Made by a program: the position numbers and the translations under genes. The notes beneath the pieces were generated by a model. It did not search any database. It was not told the origin of the DNA and was given only the letters and a program-made list of their open reading frames with translations. DNA of 5,225 nt, from NCBI GenBank assembly GCA_027486155.1, contig JAIXPR010000155.1, positions 1-5,225 of the forward strand, in the 5' to 3' direction. This document shows, piece after piece, positions 1-5,195 of this stretch. The stretch comes from Pseudomonadota bacterium. Its GTDB lineage: Bacteria; Bdellovibrionota_C; UBA2361; OMII01. Numbering within the stretch: the first letter of the stretch is position 1; the number at the start of each line of letters is the position of its first letter.

Positions 1-141
1 GTGAGGGGCGAAGAAAAGAAAGGATTCGCGCCCCGGCTTCCAATCGGTGAAGACATCGGCGAAGCGACCGCCGTGCGCAATAACGGCAGTGCCGACCTCA
101 CCTCGGCGTTCAAAAAGCAAAGCTCCCGCGGATTGATTCAT
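1..141 (-). CDS. Unidentified protein, 5' part only (runs off the left edge)
   Basis: A minus-strand reading frame opens with ATG at 141 and stays open for 47 codons to the window edge. The start is preceded by AGGGGG (148-153 on the plus strand) with a 6-base spacer, a reasonable ribosome binding site. The nearest in-frame stop upstream is at 217-219. The visible protein begins MNQSAGALLFERRGEVG, continues through a hydrophobic stretch with an AHGGRF segment, and then has DWKPGRESFLFF, giving a composition typical of a soluble globular protein. The opening is faintly like the first strand of Nudix hydrolases (SAG-hydrophobic-RR), but no Nudix box is in view, so I do not assign a family. It lies on the same strand as the next two genes. 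An overlapping plus-strand frame (1-255) is the competing reading; its Gly/Arg-rich end and lack of a visible ribosome binding site make it less likely. Confidence 0.55.
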   Translation of the reverse strand, partial: MNQSAGALLFERRGEVGTAVIAHGGRFADVFTDWKPGRESFLFFAPH

Positions 142-478
142 ATCGAGCCCCCTGTGCGAACTGTTCTCGGCATGGTGGGGCGAGGTACAAGCCCCGGGCG
201 ATGCGTCGATCACATGCTAGAGCGCGCGGGACCGGACTACAAGGCTATAGATTAATTGAGTGACAGGCGACAGACCCGTCTACGCTTGGGTTCTCCACGG
301 CATGGTAACCATGCCTCCCTTGGTAAAAAACTAAGTTGGTGCGGGTCCGAATATTCTGCTTATGTGACGCGGAGGCGCGAAAATCAACCAAAAAACTGCG
401 CGCCGCAGGACATCGTTGACCAAACCACGCAATTCACCGATAGCTCGGGTGGAAGCAGGCTCGTTACGAGAGGTACGA
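142..478. other. Non-coding stretch between two minus-strand genes
   Basis: No convincing gene, tRNA or other structured RNA is visible here. It should hold the 3' flank of the gene ending at 479 and the promoter of the gene starting at 141. Visible elements are a 17-base palindrome at 299-315, a single copy of the same half-site at 169-176, a short ctcg/cgag repeat at 460-470 next to the stop of the upstream gene, and GGCGCG (374-379) facing CGCGCC (399-404) across a 19-base A-rich loop. None has the GC stem plus T-run of a standard intrinsic terminator. No clear -35/-10 pair could be found by eye. Confidence 0.5.
299..315. promoter_or_regulatory. 17-base perfect palindrome, possible operator
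   Basis: The sequence GGCATGGTAACCATGCC has two 8-base arms that are exact reverse complements around a single central A at 307. With a one-base centre it cannot form a useful hairpin, so a binding site for a dimeric protein is the more natural reading. It lies in the non-coding stretch upstream of the minus-strand gene that starts at 141. The half-site GGCATGGT also occurs alone at 169-176 and 1869-1876, both upstream of minus-strand genes, which supports a regulatory role. No regulator gene is present in the window, so the binding protein is unknown. Confidence 0.35.
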
Positions 479-973
479 TTACTCTTCGTCGGAGTCAGTC
501 ACGGAGATGCTCGCGATAAATCTCTCTCCAACAGCGGCGAGACGTTCATCCGTGAAGGTCACCCCAGCAAAGATAGTGTCCTCTGGGGTCACGATAAGCC
601 ACTGCATCAAGATCTCTCCCGTCTCTCTAAGACGCATGTGCTGGACGGCTCCCGGGAACTCCCCACACGACCGGGGCTCTACCGAGATAGTTTCAAGCTG
701 CTCGTTCTCTTTGAGCTCCTCTTTTAACTGCTCCGCAAGCTGCGAGGATGAGGCAACTGCGAGGACCTGCCCTACCGATACCGCGAGATCGAACTGGAGT
801 TCGGCTCCCGCGTACTCCTCATCAAGTGAGAGGGTTATCGTCTCCCCCTCGCTCTCATCGCCCTCTGAGTCGTCCACCCATGGCTCACTCGGAAACTCAC
901 CACTCACGGTTGTCTCTGGAACGGTGTAGCGCTCCCACGGTTGTTTTGCAATTTTCTCAACATCAAAGGACAT
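479..973 (-). CDS. Small acidic protein with a probable DcrB/PsbP-like (Mog1-fold) domain
   Basis: This gene encodes 164 residues. I chose ATG at 973 over the GTG at 1000 because GAGG (979-982 on the plus strand) sits 5 bases upstream of it. The layout fits the loose DcrB/PsbP/DUF1795 pattern: an initial strand with an FP-x-EP motif (about residues 21-31), an acidic loop (34-44), two strands (46-66), a helix (about 76-92), then a strand with FPGAVQH (107-113), two more strands (121-140), and a final helix leading to RFIASI (151-156). That closing 'RF-x-x-S' pattern is typical of the fold. There is no signal peptide, lipobox or membrane segment, so the protein is probably cytoplasmic. DUF1795 includes the EagR/EagT chaperones of type VI effectors, which would suit the amidase gene nearby, but sequence likeness is weak and that role is speculative. 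It ends in an acidic tail and lies 86 bases downstream of the pseudouridine synthase gene. Confidence 0.8.
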   Translation of the reverse strand: MSFDVEKIAKQPWERYTVPETTVSGEFPSEPWVDDSEGDESEGETITLSLDEEYAGAELQFDLAVSVGQVLAVASSSQLAEQLKEELKENEQLETISVEPRSCGEFPGAVQHMRLRETGEILMQWLIVTPEDTIFAGVTFTDERLAAVGERFIASISVTDSDEE

Positions 974-978
974 ATAAA

Positions 979-982
979 CCTC
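979..982 (-). promoter_or_regulatory. Ribosome binding site fixing the start at 973
   Basis: On the minus strand the bases read GTGAGGTTTATATG, with GAGG 5 bases ahead of the ATG at 973. The alternative GTG at 1000 has no comparable site, so the nine extra residues it would add are probably not translated. Confidence 0.6.
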
Positions 983-1059
983 ACGGCTACTACTGCGCAC
1001 TTTGTACCATGGAGTTGAAGGATAGGGAAATCAACCCAGCCGGGTGACATCCTACCTTC

Positions 1060-1788
1060 TCAGCCTACCGTGGGAGGCCCCTTCCCGTCCTGCGGTAGAA
1101 TCAGCTCCTTTTCGAACGGAGATTCGACGACGATCTCCCTGTCGAATATCGGGTGCCGAAAGGAGATGTAGTAGGCGTGAAGAAAAAATCGTCGTGAGGC
1201 CCCCACAATAGGGGGAAGCGCTCGCGTCGACCCATAGAGCGAATCCCCCACAAGGGGCACTCCGAGGTGCGCGGCGTGCGCTCGAACCTGATGCCGTCGA
1301 GCGGGAGAGGCTTCCGCCAAGAGAAGACTAACGTTATGAATCGGAAGATGGAGGTGGGGAGTGTACTTCGTCGTCCCCTCAAGTGCCCGCGCCCAGGATG
1401 GGGGACGCTTCTCGTACACCTTGACCTTGTGCGCGCCACGATTCGGCGTTCCGATGAAGGAGGTGATGGAGAACTCCTTCGTTACCCGCCCCTCGACAAG
1501 GAGCGCGTACCTCTTATGAACCTCCCCGTTGAGCGCCTGCTTGTAGAGCTTATCCCAAACGCTCCGGCTCGTCGCGCCAAGGAGGATCCCGCTCGTCTCC
1601 TCATCGAGACGATTGACGAGCCCGGCGTCGCCCGGCTTCTCGCTCGCCTGCGCGAGCGAGGGGTTCTCGCGAAGCAGTTCGTCCGCTATCGACCACCCTC
1701 CCCCTTTGCGAAGTTGGACCGAGTGAGCTCCAGCGGGCTTGTAGACCGCGAATACATCACCATCGTTGAAGAGATATGAGATCGGCAT
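1060..1788 (-). CDS. RluA-family RNA pseudouridine synthase
   Basis: This 242-residue protein isomerises uridine to pseudouridine in rRNA or tRNA; which site cannot be told from the sequence. It has the full RluA-type catalytic domain and no S4 RNA-binding domain. Family landmarks run in order: an opening strand leading to the DVFAVYKPAG segment (residues 11-20); the catalytic motif NRLDEETSG (59-67) with catalytic Asp62; HKRYALLVEG (91-100); RRHQVRAHAAHLG (164-176), corresponding to the usual R-x-HQIR-x-H-x-A-x-x-G; GDSLYG (181-186); and LHAYYISFRHP (203-213). The usual His of HRLD is Asn here, an uncommon variant. About 15 residues before the motif (residues 42-57) look like a small variable insertion. 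The ATG at 1788 fits the normal family start; the ribosome binding site is weak (AAGTGA, about 7 bases upstream). It is divergent from the amidase gene and co-directional with the gene at 973-479. Confidence 0.93.
   Translation of the reverse strand: MPISYLFNDGDVFAVYKPAGAHSVQLRKGGGWSIADELLRENPSLAQASEKPGDAGLVNRLDEETSGILLGATSRSVWDKLYKQALNGEVHKRYALLVEGRVTKEFSITSFIGTPNRGAHKVKVYEKRPPSWARALEGTTKYTPHLHLPIHNVSLLLAEASPARRHQVRAHAAHLGVPLVGDSLYGSTRALPPIVGASRRFFLHAYYISFRHPIFDREIVVESPFEKELILPQDGKGPPTVG
1639..1660. repeat. Strong inverted repeat inside the pseudouridine synthase gene
   Basis: CTCGCTCGC (1639-1647) and GCGAGCGAG (1652-1660) are exact reverse complements separated by the 4-base loop CTGC. 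The 9-base stem is G+C-rich and would be very stable in mRNA. It encodes the S-L-A-Q-A-S-E stretch just ahead of the catalytic motif, in the part of the protein that varies most in the family. No T-run follows on either strand, so it is not a standard terminator. It could be chance, arising from repeated GAG/CTC codons. Confidence 0.5.
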
Positions 1789-1862
1789 AACTAGTTCACT
1801 TCATAAACGAGCGCCAGCACGGGCCTGGATGGCTACGGTTTCTCAAGATTCCTGAACATCCA

Positions 1863-1876
1863 ATTATCGGCATGGT
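1863..1876 (-). promoter_or_regulatory. Possible -10 element with adjoining ACCATGCC site, upstream of the pseudouridine synthase gene
   Basis: Read on the minus strand, ACCATGCC is followed directly by GATAAT, a 5 of 6 match to the -10 consensus. Transcription from it would give a leader of roughly 70 bases before the ATG at 1788. No good -35 lies 16-18 bases upstream, so promoter activity is uncertain. The ACCATGCC block is shared with the 299-315 palindrome and with 169-176. Confidence 0.25.
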
Positions 1877-2142
1877 ACATCGGCGCTGAGACCGTGGCAC
1901 GGAAGATCCTAAATCCCTCAACGCGTCCCCATCAAGGCTTAATCTTCGGCGGCCTCGCTACTCGCCTCTGGCGTTACAGACCACCACAAAAACGGTCCGC
2001 CCTCTCTATCGATCGGGCCCTGCTCCCGTTCAACCGCCCCACCTAGCCTCGCATAACCAACAACTTACAGCTTTTTCTGAAGCATCTTCGCTACCACGAC
2101 AGATGAGAGAGGGGGCCGCTACTGCCGTCCGACCTAGTGCAC

Positions 2143-2150
2143 GAGGTGAT
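2143..2150 (+). promoter_or_regulatory. Strong Shine-Dalgarno that decides the amidase start
   Basis: GAGGTGAT is a perfect 8-base complement to the 3' end of bacterial 16S rRNA and lies immediately upstream of ATG 2152. An upstream in-frame GTG at 2137 would place this site inside the coding region and has no site of its own, so ATG 2152 is preferred. Confidence 0.75.
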
Positions 2151-2151
2151 C

Positions 2152-3483
2152 ATGGTTTCGTTAGCTCAACGCAATAAGGAAGACTCCACGCCGGACAAAC
2201 AAGGCGTGGATACGCGCCGTGACAATCCCACGGCGGCGTTCCCGGACCGACCCTCCCTTGGACGCCTCTTTGGTAGGGCGCCGCTAGCCGAAACAACCGG
2301 TGAGGCTGCCCAATCAGTCACCAAGACCCTCGGCCTCACAGAGAACGCGACCAACCAAGATGTCATCAACGCTCTCTATAAACGGTACGACCGCGACTAT
2401 TCCGCCATGTACAAGGGAGCCCAACGGGACTTCGGTATAGCTATCGAAACGCTCGTTAAAGCTAAGCACGAACGGTTCCTAGCCAACGATACCGCTCAGG
2501 GACCCGGTGAGACTCGAACCTCGGGCACCACTCCCGATACCACGCGAGAAACTCCTCTCCAGAAATTTCTCCAGACCAACAATCTCGATGGGGCGTCAAC
2601 AAACCGAGAGCTCATCAATAAATTGTATGAGCGGTACGGCGTAAACGACGCCACAACCTATGCGCGCGCGCGCCGAGAATTGGGTGTCGATATCGATAAG
2701 CTTGTCACGAATCGAGATGATCGTATCGATGGAACGGATGTCGTGGTTGCGCGCACGCCGCAGCGGACCGCACCTGAGAGGTCGGCCTCTCCCCGTGATG
2801 CTCATCCTGAGCGCCGTACATCAGACAAACGTCCTGAGGTCTCATCATCTCCCGCAGCACCGGAGCGTTCTCCCTCTCAAACTCCCCCTAACCCTGACCA
2901 TTCAGCGAAACAGGAGCACACCCCGAGCCCTTCAGTGACCCCATCAGCAAAATTAGTCGCGGATGTTGTTCGTCATTATCCAAGAAGCCCCCTTGACGCG
3001 ATGCACGCCGGTGATGGCTACACCGGTCCGTATCTGAGAGACCAATTCGCGATCCCACATTACATCGATAACAGTTGTGCCATCCGTCTACACCATGCCC
3101 TGAATAAATCCGGTATCGCCATCGACACGAGGGGCGCAGCAACTGAAACAGTGCGTCCAACCACGGAGACAGGAGAGGCAGAGGCTCCTTTCGCAGCAAC
3201 TCTACGTGCTAGGGAGCTCTTCGCGAAGATTGACCAACACTTTGGGAGACCAGAAAAGAGCGCCTTCACATTTGGTCCATCCAACAAACCTGACCTTGCC
3301 GGTGTCACTGGGTTCGTACTCTACGAGTACAATAACCCGACCACAGGAGATCAAGTTCGCCACATCGGCATCATCGATAATGGAAAGGAGCAAACCCTGC
3401 ACGATCCGATCGCGCTCAATATAAAAGGGAAAGCGACACTCCTCGTCATGGATCGACAGGATGGGATGGTGGCGATGCGGTAG
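2152..3483 (+). CDS. Modular protein with C-terminal Tae4-like peptidoglycan amidase domain
   Basis: This 443-residue protein has three parts. Residues about 56-109 and 136-192 are two diverged copies of one helical module sharing a TN-x-x-[LV]IN-x-LY-x-RY pattern. Residues about 193-263 are a Pro/Ser/Arg-rich, probably disordered linker. Residues about 265-443 resemble Tae4, the type VI amidase effector family within the NlpC/P60 superfamily: the hallmark NSCAIRLHHALNKSG (307-321) with candidate nucleophile Cys309, an L-R-A-R-E-L-F helix leading to FGRPEKS, a GVTGFVLYEY strand, and RHIGIIDNG with candidate catalytic His404; Asp418 or Asp409 could complete a triad. Known Tae4 enzymes cut the D-Glu-mDAP bond in peptidoglycan stems. 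There is no signal peptide or membrane segment, so reaching peptidoglycan would need a secretion device or lysis. Tae4 proteins are usually single-domain and under 200 residues, so the N-terminal half is unusual. A phage-like lysin with N-terminal binding modules is the main alternative. Confidence 0.85.
   Translation: MVSLAQRNKEDSTPDKQGVDTRRDNPTAAFPDRPSLGRLFGRAPLAETTGEAAQSVTKTLGLTENATNQDVINALYKRYDRDYSAMYKGAQRDFGIAIETLVKAKHERFLANDTAQGPGETRTSGTTPDTTRETPLQKFLQTNNLDGASTNRELINKLYERYGVNDATTYARARRELGVDIDKLVTNRDDRIDGTDVVVARTPQRTAPERSASPRDAHPERRTSDKRPEVSSSPAAPERSPSQTPPNPDHSAKQEHTPSPSVTPSAKLVADVVRHYPRSPLDAMHAGDGYTGPYLRDQFAIPHYIDNSCAIRLHHALNKSGIAIDTRGAATETVRPTTETGEAEAPFAATLRARELFAKIDQHFGRPEKSAFTFGPSNKPDLAGVTGFVLYEYNNPTTGDQVRHIGIIDNGKEQTLHDPIALNIKGKATLLVMDRQDGMVAMR
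2317..2478 (+). repeat. First copy of the duplicated N-terminal module (protein level)
   Basis: This encodes residues about 56-109 of the amidase protein. Shared positions with the second copy include T-N, I-N, L-Y, R-Y, a later Y, an A-x-R-[DE]-[FL]-G block and a terminal L-V followed by a positively charged tail. Predicted to be mainly helical. The copies differ widely at the DNA level, so the duplication is old rather than recent. I do not recognise the module. Confidence 0.6.
2557..2727 (+). repeat. Second copy of the duplicated N-terminal module (protein level)
   Basis: This encodes residues about 136-192 of the amidase protein. It carries the same core as the first copy: TN-x-E-LIN-x-LYERYG, then Y-x-RARRELGVDIDKLV. 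A run of alternating GC (2662-2673) falls in the Ala-Arg-Ala-Arg codons. It has about two extra residues before the TN motif relative to the first copy. Confidence 0.6.
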
Positions 3484-3608
3484 GGTCTTCCCGTAACCCC
3501 CTTCGCTCGTGATACGTTTCCCGCGTACCTCCCTCCTCGGTCCTCTTACGGCACATCCTGGAATAACCCCACATATCACCATAGCAGTCTTAGAATGGGC
3601 GCTACGCT
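3484..3608 (+). other. Intergenic gap between the amidase gene and the 528-residue protein gene
   Basis: These 125 bases have no terminator-like hairpin with a T-run, so the two genes could be read from one transcript. TAGAAT (3591-3596) matches the -10 consensus at 5 of 6 positions, but its -35 is poor. If used, it would start transcription only a few bases ahead of the ATG at 3609. The bases just upstream of that ATG hold no good Shine-Dalgarno site. Confidence 0.35.
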
Positions 3609-3612
3609 ATGG
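3579..3612 (+). promoter_or_regulatory. Inverted repeat enclosing the start codon of the 528-residue protein
   Basis: CCATAGC (3579-3585) is the exact reverse complement of GCTATGG (3606-3612), with a 20-base loop. The right arm contains the start codon 3609-3611. In a transcript that begins upstream, for example one continuing from the amidase gene, this hairpin would hide the start; a transcript from the TAGAAT element would lack the left arm. With 7 pairs and a long loop its stability is modest, and chance cannot be excluded. Confidence 0.35.
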
Positions 3613-5195
3613 ACCAACACGAGAAACCCAAAAAACAGGGTAACAATCCTGGGGCCGAAAAAGAGCGGAGCCCAGAGGAGCACGCCCTCCTTGCAACCCT
3701 TTTGCAAACTCCTGACACACGTGAGAAGGCGCTAGCGGCTCTGGGAGACCAGGTTAGGCCCTTTAATCGACTTGCACGGGAGTTCAATCTCCGATCAACG
3801 TACTCGTTAGTTGAAGATGAGTCGTTAGACGCCGGTACATCCTACTTCGCGGTGGATTCTAGCACCCTCCAAGTTCCCTCAGTACCGGAGGTGGCTATCT
3901 CACTCTCCCGTACCCACTCCTCAGGCCCCGAGGAGGTAGCGGTATCGCTCATGTGCCTCTTTACGAGGGATGCACAGCCTGGAGATGTCAAACAGATGGA
4001 AAAGGTTATGCGAGGGTTTGATCCAGAGGCCTCATCATCATCTCCGCCGACCGTATCGATATCATTTCAAGCGCCCCGGGTCGATGTGGTTTCAAGGCTT
4101 GAATCGGTGCTTGATGCGCTGCATAAACCGTGCGGCCTGCACCCGAACATGCCATTACCCACTATGACGGGGGAGTTGCTCAGGCTTCCGGAGATCAACC
4201 GCCGAGCGATCGAAATATTCCAGAAAAAAGCGCTCGACACCGGGGAGACCTATCTGCACAACGGGCTGCCCGAGGACCGGGGGGCTGTCGACTCACTCAT
4301 GAGAGGATCGATTCAGGCGCTTGGAAGGATCGCCTTGTTCGAGGCCCGCGAGCAACAGGAGCTCGAATCGTTGGCGGATCGCGTTGCGGGCCCGGTGAGC
4401 TGCCTTCTTGATAGCATCGTGCATCACCATGACGACGTGGGGTTTCGCAGGACCGCGGAGTACATGGCGAGCCTGATGCGCGAGTTCGAAGAGAACCGAG
4501 ATCTTCAAGGTATGTGCGGGCTCACCTGTCTTTTGACGCTCCAACGACAGGACGCAATTACCGCGGAGCACGACATATTCCCTGATTTCGATGAGGATAT
4601 GCCCTTGGATTCTGACGTGGATTGGTGGCGACCCAACGAGTACGGCCGATTGATCGACTCCTCGCTCGATGCGCTTCCTCAGCTGGCGACCACACGGGAC
4701 GAGCTAAACCTCGCTCACAAGATACTCAACGCGCTCAAAGCCGAGAGTGAGATCTTTGATCGAAACCTCGTAGAGATTAACCAGGAGCTTGAAGATTCAA
4801 GAGAAACGTTCCAGATCCCGGTCTGGGCTCACAATAGCTTCCTTCTCGGAAGCTCGGTCAAACACGCAGCGAAGCCTGCATCCGTTCAGGGGGTATTCAC
4901 CGAGCTGATTCCCGAGTTGAATCGACTTGGCGAGGACAAAGGGGCGAGCCTCATCACCTTTGGAATCATGAATCCTGAGCTGCGGGATCCCATTCTTGAG
5001 GTTATCGATACCGAGGGGTACTTCAGCTCTCCGGCTTTGCTTGTTGAGAAGGTGCACCATCGGGTGAAGGATCTCGTTCCCAGCGAGGTCGGGGCGACGA
5101 TCACCCAAACGGTGAACTACCTCGCCGACGAGCTCGCCGTGACCCTTGATGTCGAGGGGTACCAACTGGGGAATGGGGTTTATCGAGAGAGGTAG
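3609..5195 (+). CDS. Large uncharacterised soluble protein downstream of the amidase
   Basis: I do not recognise this 528-residue protein. Residues 1-23 are charged and probably flexible. About 24-60 is helical. About 76-155 looks like beta structure, with two hydrophobic strand segments (VAISLS at 95-100 and VAVSLMCLF at 110-118) and then TVSISF (148-153). From about 185 it is mostly amphipathic helices to the end, with an HHHDD run (272-276) and an acidic stretch DFDEDMPLDSDVDWW (326-340). There is no signal peptide, lipobox or membrane segment, so it is probably cytoplasmic and acidic overall. ATG 3609 is the only reasonable start, because an in-frame TAG lies at 3591-3593, but it has a poor ribosome binding site. 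It is co-directional with the amidase gene, 125 bases away. Possible roles such as partner, chaperone or second effector rest on adjacency alone. It does not resemble a Tai4-type immunity protein, which is small and periplasmic. Confidence 0.85.
   Translation: MDQHEKPKKQGNNPGAEKERSPEEHALLATLLQTPDTREKALAALGDQVRPFNRLAREFNLRSTYSLVEDESLDAGTSYFAVDSSTLQVPSVPEVAISLSRTHSSGPEEVAVSLMCLFTRDAQPGDVKQMEKVMRGFDPEASSSSPPTVSISFQAPRVDVVSRLESVLDALHKPCGLHPNMPLPTMTGELLRLPEINRRAIEIFQKKALDTGETYLHNGLPEDRGAVDSLMRGSIQALGRIALFEAREQQELESLADRVAGPVSCLLDSIVHHHDDVGFRRTAEYMASLMREFEENRDLQGMCGLTCLLTLQRQDAITAEHDIFPDFDEDMPLDSDVDWWRPNEYGRLIDSSLDALPQLATTRDELNLAHKILNALKAESEIFDRNLVEINQELEDSRETFQIPVWAHNSFLLGSSVKHAAKPASVQGVFTELIPELNRLGEDKGASLITFGIMNPELRDPILEVIDTEGYFSSPALLVEKVHHRVKDLVPSEVGATITQTVNYLADELAVTLDVEGYQLGNGVYRER

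Larger units (their letters stand above)
1789..2151. other. Divergent intergenic region between pseudouridine synthase and amidase genes
   Basis: This stretch separates two divergently transcribed genes and should carry both promoters. On the minus strand, GATAAT (1863-1868 on the plus strand) is a fair -10 match, but its -35 is poor. A GGCATGGT site (1869-1876) directly abuts it, where a repressor site could lie in a promoter spacer. AACTAGTT (1789-1796) is an 8-base palindrome immediately ahead of the pseudouridine synthase start. On the plus strand, only the ribosome binding site ahead of 2152 is clear; no convincing -35/-10 pair was found. No tRNA or credible small gene was seen. Confidence 0.45.

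Noticed and set aside
1..255. Plus-strand frame of 84 codons starting with GTG at the window edge
   Set aside because: It has no visible ribosome binding site and a Gly/Arg-rich composition, and the opposite strand over 1-141 has a better-supported gene start. A real upstream extension cannot be fully excluded.
374..404. GGCGCG...CGCGCC inverted repeat as a possible terminator
   Set aside because: The loop is 19 bases and no T-run follows the stem on either strand.
507..929. Plus-strand frame of 140 codons
   Set aside because: It lies wholly antisense to the 164-residue DcrB/PsbP-like gene, is Ser-rich and low in plausible structure, and is best explained as a shadow frame.
1267..1779. Plus-strand frame of 170 codons
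   Set aside because: It is antisense to the pseudouridine synthase gene, whose family motifs are unmistakable on the minus strand.
1796..1873. Minus-strand mini-frame of 25 codons ending just ahead of the pseudouridine synthase start
   Set aside because: It has no ribosome binding site and unconvincing composition. Its ATG falls within the repeated ACCATGCC site, so it is more likely incidental than a leader peptide.
2137..2151. Upstream GTG as the start of the amidase protein
   Set aside because: It would place the excellent Shine-Dalgarno site inside the gene; ATG 2152 directly follows that site.
2501..2530. GACTCGAACC resembles the T-arm of a tRNA on the minus strand
   Set aside because: The flanking bases do not form a proper T-stem, no acceptor, anticodon or D arm is seen, and it falls in the coding region of the amidase protein.
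4021..4045. Short TCA-type triplet run in the 528-residue gene
   Set aside because: It encodes a short serine run and is too brief and imperfect to be a variable repeat of note.
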